A DNA stretch of 64,000 nt from Chrysomallon squamiferum (GCA_012295275.1 CM022679.1:13379415-13443414), one strand, 5' to 3'. Shown: positions 1-14,546, numbered from the stretch's first letter. Program-made: numbers and translations. The notes: generated by a model from the sequence alone, not told the origin.

Positions 1-3000
1 GTCATTTTTCTTTCCATCACTTTCATCTTCCCATAGGAAGAAAGGACAACCAGTTCCAGTTGGTTTGGGGCATTTGTAAAAGAGTCGACCTGAATTGATA
101 CAGTCAATATAAAAAGACGAAACAATAAAAAAAAAAAAAAAAAAAATGCTTACAAATCATTTACTAAAAACACAGTTGTGGAGGTTATTATATTCAAAAT
201 ACTTTTACCGTTTCTTTATTTTAAGAAAAAGAAGAGTGAATGTCAAAGCACAAATATACCATTTAAATCTGAACAAATGAATAAAATAATTATTAAAAAA
301 ATTGAAATTTTCTGGATACTTAAAAACAAATTTGTGCATATATGTTATAGATAAAGTTTCAAGATAAGATTCGAAAAAAAAAAAAAAAAAAGTCATAAAC
401 AAATGAAAAAGAAAGAAGATAAAAAAAAGAAAAACCAAAACAACAAAACCATAACACTCCTGGACAAATACAAGCAGAAGTACACCAAATGTACCTCTTG
501 CAGATGAAGATAAAGTGATCCACACCAATATCAAATCAATCAATAATGTTATTTGAAATAATACCTGTATTTGGTCCTTCTTTCCTCACAGTTAAAAGAA
601 CTGCATCAGTGCCACAGTTGCACACAATGGCAGAACCAGTGTCGCCGTCTCCTCTGCTGTTAAAACCACCCACGTTGCTGTTCTCCACCTGTGTCAACGG
701 CACTCTTGAATTACCACCTCTTGGTAAGGCAGCTACATTTCTAGCTGTGTTGTTGGATGTGTGCAGTGTTGGTGAAACCATGAAGTGGTTGTTATTGGCG
801 ACAGTTGATTGTTTTCTGACTGGAACTGAAGTTTTGATGTGTGGAGTGTTTGTAGAAGTTGCTGAAGATGGGTTTCTGGTAGCTGTACAAATAAAACATT
901 ATTATAAATGTGTTTGAGTATAATCATAATGATGACTTATAACTGAAGGTAATTTTTGTATAGTTAATCTATAGATAAAAAATACAGGTACATTTTGATA
1001 CATTTCTGGGAAGTATTTGTGGAAAGGAGTAACTAAGTTATAATAAACATTTTAAATGATGATTTATTTCATAATATTTAAAAACATTTTATTATTAATA
1101 GTTATAAGATTTTGTTTCTTCTGAATGAACAAACTACTTCTTTCACTTAGCAGAATGGCACCTTCTCGTAGAGTGGCAAACATATATCCTAGCTTATGTT
1201 TGATTACCACTGCATAAATAATATTTTTCTATTTATGGAGAAAGTAAAACAGAAAATAGGATTTTAATTAGAGCAACAAACAACTTTTTAAAATTAAACT
1301 TACCATTTGTGGGTCTGTGAGATAAAGCTGGCAAATTCAATGACTGTGTTAGGATTTCATCACAGCCACAAACACAACCAATGTAACTGAAAATGCAGCA
1401 AAAAATTACAAGTATATTTTTTTCAGCATGTAATATACTAGGCTCAAATTCACTTTGAATTAACTACAAGATTCAGTGAATTATTTTTATAATTGTTTTA
1501 CTTTTTTTAAAACATAATAGAATAAATCAATAATAATAAATTACAACAAAAAAGGACACTGTAATAACTTTACTCTTCTATAAGTTTACTTAAAAAATCT
1601 TTAAATAATTTTTATAGATGGTCAAATAAAATACTATTAGTTTTTGAAAATACTATTATGAAGCTTTATTAGGTATAAGCAAATAAAATACTAGGGAATA
1701 ATATTAATTTCAAAAGTCCTAATACACCTGTTCAGACTAATTAAGAATACTTACTCTAATGGAATAAAAGGAGGCACAGAACCTCGTTTGAATTTGAACT
1801 TTATCTTGTGAACATGTCCTATATTGCACTGAAAAATCAACAGGTAATAAAATAAGAAATATGTCATAGAGAAAACATATTAAAAAGAAACCCCTAAAAC
1901 ATATACTAGTTTTAATTTGTCAAAAAGAAAGAAGGAAACTGTAAAGAATTTAGTTTCTAAAAAACCCCATAAAGGAACAAATGTTATTGATACCCAATTG
2001 CCTGTGTACGAATAGTTAATACCTGTGAAACATAATATATACGGGTCATTCCATGTCAAATCACCCAATGGGTTAAACCCGACCATCTCAGATTTTTATG
2101 AAACTTGGTATACTTGTTGACTGGGATCCCACAGCACCAAATCTGAAATTTTAGCCCAATCAGATCAGTGGTGTGGGAGATAAGGCCCACTGAATTTTGA
2201 GATTTTTGGCAAAAATGGGTGTGACCACCAACTTTTGAACCCTCATATCTCAGGAACTACTGGGACAATCTTCATAAAATTGGTATTGTTGAAAAGACAA
2301 TATGACAAGGATTCCAAATCTGCCATTTTTGTTCAGTTTGGAAAATATTGGGGTACATTTACCTTTTGACCTTTGCTATGACCTTGAAATTAACCATGTG
2401 GATCATGTGACCTTGAGATGGCCTTTATTGAAATTTAATCTCCCACATGTTAACTAAAACATATAAAAGTTTCCTGGGTGTAATATTTTTTGTTTAGCCA
2501 CAATATAGATTTTAAAAAAAGCACATACACGAAAATAACACCTTTTCAGCCATTAACATCTGATTAACTAAAACCTGAATGATCAATTCTGGATGCTAGG
2601 AATCACCATCTTTCTTGATCAGCAATTAAGACATTGTAGGCCTACATGTATGCATAAAGTTCACATAAATTTGAGAGAACTAGGTGTTTCTGATGCTTAA
2701 CATTCTCACCATCTTTTCAAATGCTCACTGTATCCTTCATTCCCAGACATATTCTATTGTTCTCATCACTTACATAAAATTGGATTATTTCCTCCTTCAA
2801 TTCATTTGACAGAAATCTGAGACGGTTGGGTTTAAATTTCTTTTTTTGGGGGGTGATCTGACATGGAATGACCCATACATATAAAATATATATTTTAATA
2901 TTACTATAACCATGTAACACTGGAAAGAAATGAAGTATGTCCAATGCGTGCACCAATTCATATGAATTATCAGCTTTTTAAAAAATAAATAAATAAAACA

Positions 3001-6000
3001 CTAAAAGCTAAATGATATTCGTTTAATATTAAAAATAAAAAAAATTAATGTACTTGAATTAGAAATAAACAAATAGGTATTAATCAGTTATTAGCAGTAT
3101 CTATTTTTACTTAATATACCTTCCCATTAATTTCAGTTGGAAAATGCTAGGAGCTATTGGAAAACTAAAGAAAAATGACTCAGTTCAGACCTTATCACAC
3201 ATTTCTTCCTGTACACTTGCTTCTAATACTGAATCAGGAAGCCAGATGACATTACGGCACTGGGGATATCCTGTACAGCCAATAAAATACCTGTAAAAAT
3301 AATGATAATTAATCATACTTATGTAAGACCATATAAAAATAACTTTACATTTAACGTTATTAATGGATTCTTCTAACTTGAACTCTTACTATATTTCGAA
3401 AACAGAAATTTGTACATTTAGTGTATGGAATATTCTCATGTTAAAAGTGCAATTAAATGACAGCTGAAAGAACTTACCCCTTTCCTTCCTTTTTAGTTCT
3501 CAACACCATGTCAGAACCACACTGTGGACAGGGACAGACTGAGACTGGACCTGTCACATCAACATCTGAACAAAAATAATAATAATATAACTTATGTAAT
3601 CGTGACATCCAAGAAATGACATAAAATTAAAAAATATGTTTTAGATGTATTATTCTAGATTTGAGTAGTATTTCAGTAATTTACAGACCATGCTAGATTT
3701 GTAAGATGTTTTTGGTAACAGTCATTTGTTAGTACTATATTAATAGTGTATTAATTATAATTTTAATATTTCATTTTATCAAGTTGATGTTGCAGATATA
3801 TTATAAAATAATGAAAGGTAATTTTTATTTGACTACTTTTGAACATTTTTTAAATTAATAACAATAAAATTAAATAAATGTATAAATAATAATAATAAAA
3901 ATAATAATAATAATAATAACTATTATTTAGTACACGCATCACTTCGGTAATACACAATTTGCCATCTCAAAAATAATAGTTGATTAAAAAAATAATAAAA
4001 CAACAAAACAAATTAGTAATCAATTTCCAACTAGATTTCCAGCCAAATTTTTCATTTGTATATAAAATATAGGCTTTTTTTTCCAGCCAAATTTTAATGT
4101 TAATGCAGTATGTACATTTTAAAAGTTAAAACATATCTCAATACGTCAAGGTAAAAACCTATCTTAATGTGTTACCTGTTTGAGAGACTTGATTTGCTTC
4201 TCCAAGATACTGAGACAGTGCTTCATCTAGTTTGACTGCCTTATAAAAATAAAATAACCAAATTAAACACTTAGTTGTTATGATGAATCTTGATAAAATG
4301 ATGCACACAAAAGATGAAATTTCATTTTCATTAATCTTAATAAATACTAAACATTACATAACCAAATCAAAATATTATAAATACTGAACTGATATGGTGA
4401 GTCTTGATATAAGGATGTACACAAAAGACAAATTTCATTATCATCATTCTACCACTTTCTGAGAAAAATGTAGATAAATTACGTTTTGGGTAAAGATGAG
4501 TTTGACCTACATTTTGATTCACTGAGTTTTATCCCAAGAAAAACATTACTGACTTTAGCCTAGAAATACATTGTAAATTATGCAGGTTAATCTGCAACTC
4601 TATCAGTATTATAATTATCCTCAAATTAACTAACAGAACAACAAATTTTCAAGATCAAAGCAGTTGACTTACACTTTCTAACAAATGTGTATAATCATGA
4701 TTCTTCTAGAAAAAATTAAAGGATCATATATGAAAAAATCTGAAAACAAAGCACTAACCTGTTGTGTAGCTTCAATAAAAACTTCTCTGTATTTTCTAAT
4801 CTGATCTTTCAAAACCACTGTAATATTAATAAAATATTTATTTTTCATTCCTTTTTTTCTCAACATTTAATCTAATTAAACTATATATAACAATAATCTG
4901 GCAAAATAGATTTTTTTAAAAGACTGAATAAGATGAATTATCAGTATATACAAACACACACACATAAAATTTTACTTCCTTTAAAAATTAACATCTATTT
5001 GTAATTAAATTTTAAAATAAAGATAGAAGTAAACTTTATGTATAATAAATAAACAAACAAAAAAAAACTTTAGTAAGAATTTATTTTTAATCAGATAAAA
5101 CAATACCAAAATCAACACAAGTCTTTAACAAAAGATAAAATCGTGAACAGAACTAATTATTCTTACCGTCCTTATTTTTCTTTCCTTCACATATTCTACA
5201 AAATGAAAAATACTAAAGAAATGAATCAAGATATCCAAAATCAGTTTAAAATAAAAAGTTATTGTCTGAAAATGATAATTAAGTTAGCACTAGACTTTAA
5301 GGGTAGATTATTAACACACCATTGTTTTCATCTTTTTTCTTTTGGTTGACTTCTTAATAAATGACTGTTGGTATATATATATTTTTTAATTATTATTATA
5401 AACATTTGTTTTTTGTATTCTGGTCATTTTTCATATGATTTATGCTTCCATTTTCATCTGTTTTTAATTCTTAATTACACTGTTGTAATTAAAAAAAGGT
5501 GAAACTGTAAATTTTCAGCACCTACTCACAATTTAAGATCTGCCTCTAGCTCAGCTCTCAGATGTGGTTTTGACATTGCATATCCCATTTCATCATAACC
5601 TGAAATATTTTCATTAAACTTTTTTAACTGTTCATGATAAAAAAAAAGTAATATTTTTTCTATGCTGCCTTAAAAAGATAACCAGGTTTTCAAAAATATA
5701 TGAAATAAAATAATAATTTAAAAAATAACAATTATCATAATAAAAATTTAAAAACAATTAAAATTACGGAACTGTATTATAAACAATAAGAAAAAAGCAT
5801 TTAAAAATGGTTCACAATTCTTTGGTTTTAACAATTAAACACACCTGGGATAAGAAAGAAACATTACCTTCCACAAGACCCATTCCTAAATGACCTGGAA
5901 CAAATCTGCCGTCTGGTCTCACACCTACATAGGATCTGCTTTTAATTGTTTCAATGTGTTCTGCATGAGTTGCATCAGTACCTGAATAATATAATAATTA

Positions 6001-6371
6001 GTTAATTTATTTTTTAATTTCAAACAACAATATTTAATACAAGATACAAATATTATTATCAGTGTCTGGCCATGAATATAAATGTAAGATGAAGGTAAAG
6101 ACAATGTATTTAAGCCATTTTGTTTCCCCACAGATACACACACAAAAACACACATATCTATATACAGAACACTGGTAATATAATAATACTGACATTTAAT
6201 GTATTTTCTTTATCAAACACAGCAAATACAAATATTTTTTGTTATTAAAATATTTTAAAAATTATGTATCTTACCTATGCCATGTTTCTCCATTAAGGCA
6301 ATAAGATCTGCCTCACTCAGTAATGGTGGAGGGGTTGTTTCCCCTGGTGACATCTTTCAAACAATAAAAAA

Positions 6372-6406
<35 letters not shown>

Positions 6407-9400
6407 ATCTTTTGAATACAGACAACTGTTTGTACATAAACTGTTAAATATTGTTTGATAATGGACATTTATTATCAGAAATAAGCTTGTAATTTTTTTA
6501 ATTTTTTAACATGATGTTAACATGGTTTAAAAAAAAAGAAAGAAAAGAAGCCTGATATAATCTGTGTTTATTTGTTCTTCAGTTAACAACCAATTCTATC
6601 AGACATGTTTTTGTTTTTGTGTAAATGTTTTAAATTAATTTTTCTATTATTTATTTATGTCTGTAATAGATGGCAGAAGTGAAAAACAGAATGACATACC
6701 TCAATTGAATTTGGTTCAAATCTGTCTCCTTTGTTGTACAGAGGTATTACCTTTAAAATTAAATGAATTAATAAAATATTAAAATTATAGAATGAATATT
6801 TAATTGCTATTTATTATTATTATTTTTTTTAATCTCATGCTTAATGGATACAAATTCAAAACGACATTAAAATTTTAATGTATTCTTTAAAAAAAAAAAA
6901 AAAAAAAAAAAAAGGTGACCTATTTAATATAAAAGCATGAACATGTAACTGATAAAATTATCAACTATTTAATTATAAAATTTAAACTTCAAATGAAAAA
7001 CAATCTTATAATTTTACACATGTATGTTATTTTATATAGTGACAGTAATACCTTGGCATTCCATTTTTCATAGGGGTAAACATCAAGATAGTTTCGTGCT
7101 ACTATCATCAAACCTTGGGTGGTGAACTGCAAAATATTTAAAACTATTATAATAACTGTTTTTTGTTTTTTTTTAAATTTCCACAGTTTTTACACATTTT
7201 ACTATATTTTGTAAAAATAAGTACTTTTTAAGACACCTCTCACTTAATGAATAGCAATTTAATTAAAAAATTTAGAATTTAAAAAAAATAATTCATTATT
7301 ATTGCTCATACTCTAAATGCCTCTATTATGAAAAATATGATTTTTGAATAATATAAAGATTTATTCAAGTTAAACAAAAAAATACTAGTATGTGTAAATT
7401 AATTATAACGTTATAATTGTAAGCCAAATAATTGAAATTAAACCAAAATGTTAATAAACAATAAAAAGTTAAGGATTTCTCAAACATACTCTTTCTTCTG
7501 CAATATCAATTTCAACAGTGGTTTCAAATCCTTGAGCATCTTGGGAGCAACAGGCAAGAAAATGTCGCACAATAAACTCATACAATTTCTGTTCATTTCC
7601 CTGCAAAAAAATCAATATGTTTCAAATAGTGAAAATATTAGCAATACTGCCATGTTATTTGAAAATAACACAGACTGATGGTACAATTCTAGCCTTAGTT
7701 TTATTTGTATAGTACAGATAAATAAAATCTGTAATTATTATTATTATTTTTTTAAATTAGCCCCGCTTATTTGCAGAATGTTTGAGTAACTGATTGTTTA
7801 CATATACTTTTCCTCAAAAGATAAACATCTGCATGTATCTATCATTGGATATTTAGTCAGATTGAAACTTAGAAGGTAGCTGTGCATTTGATTAGATGTA
7901 ATCTGTATTTGTAAAGTTGTATTTTTGATTGGACTTTTTTTCTATCAAAACTCTGATTGGACTTTTGGCTGGTTTACCTATCAGGCAGTTTTTTTTGTTG
8001 GAATTGTAATTTGAATTTAAATATATAAAATTCTTTACAATTACTTGATTAGATGTACAATTTATTTTTGGTTTTGTTCTTTAATTTTTCTGTTTTATAT
8101 TTTTTTGACTGGACTTGAGGTTTACCTGTCAGGTAGCTCTGTATACATAATTCAAGTTTAAATGTACCTGTAAAGTAGCTGTGTATTTGATTGGGTGTAT
8201 AGGTGGATGAGCATTATCTGTCTTGTTTCCATTCTGAGGCTGAGGTCCATGATTCAGAACATTTTGGGCAAACTCTGTATAGGAGAAAAAAAAAAACAAC
8301 ATTAGAAACCAAGTTAAATATTTATTTGGTTGACTGAATGAACAGATAACTATTATGCATTATCATTTCATAAATAGTTACTAAATATTGTTATCACTTA
8401 AAATAAAAAGATTGTCTACATAATTCATATATGTGTGTTATAATATAAAAATTATGCAAACAAGTTTCTTTATCAACCAATAAGTAATTGAATATAAACA
8501 AAATAGGTGTTTATTAATTTTTAACATGTAAAGACATCTGAAATATTTCTTATGATGGCAATTTGAAGTTATTTACATAACAAGTCGATGTTTACCTCCC
8601 CAGTTTGGGTCACGTGTTTGTTCTTCTATCAGTGCTTGAAAATCGAGATCTTTGGGGAAAATATTTGTCTCTGTTCTAGGATAGCTAATAAATCCACTGG
8701 TGTACAGCTTCTCTGCTATTTTCATTGCTTCTTTGGCATTTATGCGTAACTTTCTGGAAGCCAATTTTTCCATTTCCTGAAATAATGATCAGTATTGCCT
8801 ACAATACTGTTAATGAAGCAATAGAAAAACACAGACCATAAACTAGTTTATTTATAGGTTGGATTTGAAATTTATTCATTAAAATAAATGATGCAAATAT
8901 TTAATAGAATTTGTTTTAAATACTGCTGATATTTGTGTGTTATTCCATGTAATTACTTAACATATCTTTTCATGTACAGTAATTGTAAATGATTATATCA
9001 TGTAACAAAAACTATGTTTAAGCAGAATCAATTTTTTTTTATAAACTTACCCTACATCATTTTAGCTCACCATTTCCAATTTTTGAAAATGATTATTATC
9101 ATGAAGTTTTAAAAGTATTTTTAAAAGTATCTCTTGTTATTTGTGTTTTGTATCACAAGGTATCTGTTTAGTAAGGACAGTTAGAATTAAATAAGCTGAG
9201 TAAACTTACAACTGTGTCTAAAGCTACAGGTCTCCACTTGCTTTTACTCTTGCTTCTAACATCTACTACAGTGGCCACAGGATTCTGCACATAAATATCA
9301 TTCTAATTTAAAATCTGATATACTAAACAACACACAGTGCTGAAATAATAATGTTTTTACAGATTTTCATAAAGCCATTATTAAATTAGTTAGACCTACA

Positions 9401-11463
9401 TTGCAGCCAGTGTTAAAAAATATTCAAATCAATGATCCAGAATAAATGTATAGAAGGCTGTATTAATGTTTCTACAGATTTTCAGTAAGTTATTATTAAA
9501 CTTGCTACTTCTACATTCAGCATTGCAGCCAATAATAAAAAATATTCAAAAAAATGATTCAAAATAAATGTATCCAAGGCTGCAATAATGATTCTACTGA
9601 TTTTGAATAAGTCCAACATTACAGTCAATGTTAAAAAGAATTTAAACCAGTGATCCAGAGTAAATGTATAAATGTCTGTGGTGTCCATTTACTGTATCAT
9701 TCTTGGTCATTACAAAACAGGTCATTTGACCTTCTGGAACAAATAATATTTACAAACTGTTGAGGTATTAGTGTCTTCATCAAAAAAAGAAAGAATATAA
9801 TAATAAAATATATATAATAGCTGAAAAATGAAGTCCATGGAACTTTGTAATAAGTTTTGAATGATAAAACAGAGGTACATTATTGAACATGGACTCCAGT
9901 AACAATAAAACTGTCTTTGACAGATTATTACACTTTCGTGTGTTTGTAAAAACATACCTCGATGCATTGTTCATATAAAACAAGACATGCCAGATGATCA
10001 AACAGTCGAACCCTGAAATACAAAAATGTATGATGTAACAAATATAAAATATGTATATTCTTAGAATATCAATTATATGTTTAAAATATAAATCTACTCA
10101 GTATATCAAACAAAGTTAAAAACAACCATACTAAACATTACATATCATTATCTAAAAATAAAAGTGAGTAGGAGAGATATCAAAGCTCATTGAAGTGGAT
10201 ACTGGGCAATGTTGGCACACGATGGTCATACAGAATAACAGTGCAGCAACTGACAATTGGCAACTTAAAATTTGATTATTAATTTTGACTTTGTCCTGTT
10301 CCAGCTTTTATTTCATTTGCTAAGGTTATGTCACATCAATATTTTCAGACAAGTATTTTCATAGTTTCTGATATACTTAAAAACTAAGAATGTTTTTTTT
10401 TTTTTAAATTACTGATGAGATCACTGCTACTTCAGAAAATTTCCATTCTAAAAGATCTTATTTTAAATAAATTAAAATCAAAGAAAAGGGAAAAAATTAT
10501 AAATAATTGTTAGTAAAATAATTTTCACCTTTTCCAGTTGAACTCTGCCTTTACTTCATCTTCTTTCTGGTGAGTAACTGTATAAATAATATCAAAATAT
10601 TTTCTGTTCTGCATAAATATTTTAATACTGCAATCACAAGACCATTACAATAAGGAAGGTAAAAAATCTAAGATACAAGAACCTAGATCCTAAAACTAAA
10701 AATTAAAAAAATGTTGCAATAACCGACAGTGGAATGAATATTGATGAATATTACCACATAAATTTTTAAATTCTCAAATGGTTTAACCTGTTGGAAACTT
10801 TACATCAGTCACACAAAATATACTTTTATTTTATATTTTCCAAAATATAAAAAAAATTAAAAAAATTAAAAAATCTTTTTTTAATGGAAAAGTAATGTCA
10901 TGTGGATTCAGTTTCAAATAAGAGATTTTCTTCTTGAAAGATAATACTAAAAACATTACATTATTCAGATTTACAAACCTTTGAGTTTCCAAAATGGCTC
11001 TGGTACAAAGGCCTGTACCTGTTTGTATCTCTCCACAACAAAACCTAGAGTTGGAAACTGACAGCTTCCATAACTGATCAGTTTGTCAGACAGAATATCT
11101 GGAAAAACTTTCTGAAGTCTCATAGTCTGAAATCGTGTAAATGGATGCACCTGAAGTATAAATAATAATAATAATAAAAAATACATCAAACGTGAAAACA
11201 AGAATCACAAGTTGTTATTAAATACAAACATGACTATAGAACAAATTTTTTATTGTAAGTAAGATTGGGAATGCAGCTGTAAAACTAGATGTTTTTATTC
11301 AACTAAAAATCATTTAAGTTAAGTATAATTTATCTTGTTTTAGAACGACATTACAGTAATAACAAAACTTAACGCAGTCAATCTACGTGCAATAATTCTT
11401 TTTTTTAAAGAGAACAAAAAAAATAATAATAATGATAATGATAATGATAATAAATAATCATAA

Positions 11464-11498
<35 letters not shown>

Positions 11499-13801
11499 AA
11501 GGAAAAGAAAACAAAACGTTGACACTTTTTTAAAAAGAATGAATAAATTTAATTTAGATATCTGGTACCAAGATATTTAAAAAACACTAATAAATATGAA
11601 GTAAATAACACAACCTATTCGAAGATCTAGCTCACTGCGAACATCAACAGCGTCTGACACATTTTTATCTGGTTCAGCCAAGTTGTTTACAGCTCTTCTT
11701 ACTGCCCTAAAACAAATAAGTAAATAAACATGCACATTAAGTATGTACTGGCTGGATATTTGTTTTGAGCTATTTTCTTAAGATAACAGATTTATTGTTA
11801 GTGAGTTAATCATTTATTATAAAAAAAAAGACACAGTAAAATATGTATAAATTATTTTTTTTTATTAATACACTTGTTCTTTTCAACTGTATATATCTTA
11901 ATTCTGAAATAAATCCATTTTATATCTAAATATTTTTTTAAATACTTACTAAAAATAATACAAAACATATTGATGCAGTTTAATGCTTTAAATGCATTTT
12001 ATAAATAATTTAAAAAAAGAATAAACAAAAACCTTACTGTGGTGTTATTTCCGAGAAACGTGCTCTGTAAATACGTATATTAGCTTTTGCTGCAAAATAA
12101 AACCACATAGTAGATTATTATTGTTATTTTATTTCTTATTTATCTTCAAACACAAGCAGAATAATATAAAAAAAACTGACTGAAAACTATAATGATTCAG
12201 TGTATTTAAATTATGAGTTAAATAATACACAAGCTGTCTCTATTGACCTTATCCATATATAAAAATTACCTGAATGGTAACTATTCATACAGTGCCAAAA
12301 CATTAGTAAATAAATGAAAATAAATAACATTTATACTATTCTTAAATACGAGTTCTCATTACACTTAACTTCATTTACAATATAATGGAAATTAAGATAC
12401 AAATGGTATCAAATTACCTTCATGACACACTTGAATAACTTCAAAACCAATGTTTTCTCCTTCACGATCGCAATCTGTCCAAATTATCAGGATCTGACAT
12501 CCTTTGATTTCTTGCTCAAGGGTTTGCTTTTGGAAATAAATATATTAAAATAAACAAATATTGCATCAATTATGAGAGATACTAAAAAAAAAAAAAAATA
12601 ATAATAATAATAATAATATTAAAGGTACATACAAACACAGACATAAAAAAATTATAATAATAAACATAAATATTCCAAATAAAATATTAAAAACTGGGTA
12701 TTAAAATAAACAAAAAATGAAAAGGAACTGTAATAATACAAATGAAAAACCTTGATATCCAAGAATTTTTCCGGGCAGTACTTTGTAACAGGAAGTTCAA
12801 ACAAGGCACTTGGACTGCAGGAATTCCTGAAACAGAAAATAAATAAATAAATAAATAAATAAATGAAATATATATTTAACTATATTATTTTTCAGTAATT
12901 TTAATAAGTACTTAAATAATTTCAGTTACTGAGTAATAATTATAACCTTAGAATGATTATGCACCTAAAATACATTTTTATCAAGCATTCTGTTGGCCTT
13001 TTTGTTATTACCATTACATATTTTTTTAATAATAATTAAAAAAATTAAATAAATAAATAAAGAAAATTTAAATATTTTGTCAAAAGTAAAGAAAATGGAA
13101 GAAAAAAATGAGGAGAGACTTGCCATTTGCTATAGTGTCCAGAAAAATTCAATTCTAGCAAATGACCTGACACTGATGTCATTGTCATGGTGACATTCTG
13201 GTTGAGGAGATGATAATCAAACTCATACAACTTGTTGAATCGAGATTTTCCCTCTCTCTGAAAATATTTTTTGAAAAATGGTATTTATATTTTGCTCAAA
13301 TGGAAATTTTTAAGCCGTTTTATTCGTCAAATATTATCAAAAAAAATAAATAAAATGAAACATTCCAACACCGCCAACAGGCAATAAATATAAAATTAAA
13401 TTAAAATTTAACCAGTATATACCAGCTATAATTATAATTTTATAAATAAAATAAATTAAACTGAACGACCGAAGATAATTTAAATTTTAATTTTCACAAA
13501 CTTTGAATGATTTAGTCGTATCATTCCTACAATCATCAGTGTCAAATTGTTGGTTTTGTTGTTGTTGTTGTTGTTTTTTGTGGGTTTTTTTTTTTAAATA
13601 ATAATAATAATATTCCAATATGATTTTAAATAAATGTGAATTTTCAATATATAAATAATCTTAAGCCATGTCAGTTACCTTTCTGTATTTTCCTTGTGAC
13701 ATGACATCAGCAAGTGATTTTGCTGCATCATTTTTCTCAGCAACATTTAAAACGCGAACCATTTTAAATGAACAGCAATACCGCACAATAATGCGAAACA
13801 T
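1..13801 (-). CDS. TOP3A: DNA topoisomerase III alpha (3' end beyond window)
   Basis: Type IA topoisomerase that, with RecQ helicase and RMI1, dissolves double Holliday junctions; it also acts in mitochondria. Exons in transcript order (high to low): 13801-13679, 13257-13124, 12826-12751, 12526-12418, 12089-12038, 11706-11615, 11150-10979, 10577-10529, 10012-9958, 9284-9210, 8776-8596, 8274-8168, 7600-7490, 7126-7052, 6750-6700, 6353-6275, 5981-5868, 5599-5530, 5195-5167, 4817-4759, 4239-4176, 3565-3478, 3290-3191, 1828-1755, 1386-1304, 882-565, 89-<1. Seen: N-terminal VAEKNDAAK (Toprim start), acidic [10 protein letters not shown] (exon 4), active-site tyrosine in [11 protein letters not shown] (exon 11), [11 protein letters not shown]4 zinc-ribbon exons 22-25, and a GRF zinc finger [20 protein letters not shown] split over exons 26-27. 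Two in-frame ATGs (13801, 13762) fit dual mitochondrial/nuclear starts. The exon 6/7 junction is one base out of frame unless a donor 5 nt further on is used. Intron 2 has a GC donor. A second GRF finger and the stop are expected off the left edge. Identification is firm; single splice sites could be off by a few bases. Confidence 0.95.
2043..2874. mobile_element. Non-autonomous DNA transposon in a TOP3A intron
   Basis: The ends are inverted: GGGTCATTCCATGTCAAATC at the left and its near reverse complement (GATCTGACATGGAATGACCC) at the right. They are flanked by a direct ATAC repeat (2039-2042 and 2875-2878), read as a 4-bp target-site duplication. On the minus strand, about 2,870-2,650, there is a degenerate reading frame ([20 protein letters not shown], then MKDTVSI, a stop, and [20 protein letters not shown]). 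This resembles a coding fragment that recurs in uncharacterised invertebrate proteins, so the element is probably an internally deleted or decayed copy. I do not assign it to a superfamily. It lies between exons 23 and 24 and does not disrupt coding sequence. Confidence 0.8.
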
Positions 13802-14546
13802 ACTTCTAATACCAATACGTTTTTTGTGTCAAACATGTTGTATAATTAAGCATAGCTTAAAAATATAATCTATTTAAACTTAGGATTACATTTTCTCTTT
13901 TATCTTGCCGCCATTTTAAAGTTCAAGGCCATTTAAACACTTCCGGGCTAATATTAACATGCAACCTGTAATAAAATACTACAACACTTTATTTAATAAT
14001 TTCTTTTAAAAATGTGAAATAGTAAAACTAAATGATAATATCTTGATTTTAGATAAACTTATCAAAATCACATTGTTATTCGTTAACATTTGAAAACCAG
14101 ATCCTTAATAAACCCATTAACACTTTTAATACATTTAAAGTCATTCGTTTCAATCGACGAAAAAAAGTAATAACAGCTTTTTTTGTTTTGTTTGTTTAAT
14201 ATTTATCTGTGAATATTGAAACATTAATGTAAATAGTTACAAATCCTTACAAATAAATAATATTAACAATTCATGCCGTTTATAACGAAATTATGTTGTA
14301 TTTTCATAGAATTGTACCAATCTTTTTGTAAAGTCGAATCACAGGTATCGCCTTTTAATGTTACACCGGTTTTGCTCGGCGGAACATCCGTCTGCGAGTC
14401 ACGTCGTATTGGTTATTATTTGTCTTTAACAATGTCATATAAGTCATTTATTTAAAACCACAACAGTGGAGACTAACATGTTACAGTGTTCACCTGTCTG
14501 AAGCACAAATAATAAGTGCAAGTTAATATTTTAATTTAGAGAAAAA
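13802..14546. promoter_or_regulatory. Head-to-head promoter region, TOP3A / UQCC4
   Basis: The start codons of the minus-strand TOP3A and plus-strand UQCC4 genes are only about 745 bp apart, so their promoters must lie in this stretch. It is slightly less AT-rich than the introns around it, has no long simple repeat, and no clear TATA box placed for either gene, as is common for housekeeping divergent promoters. The transcription starts cannot be fixed from sequence alone. Confidence 0.55.

Noticed and set aside
205-543. 112-codon minus-strand open frame
   Set aside because: It lies in the last TOP3A intron, is phenylalanine/leucine-rich from AT-rich sequence, and has no splice context or recognisable motif.
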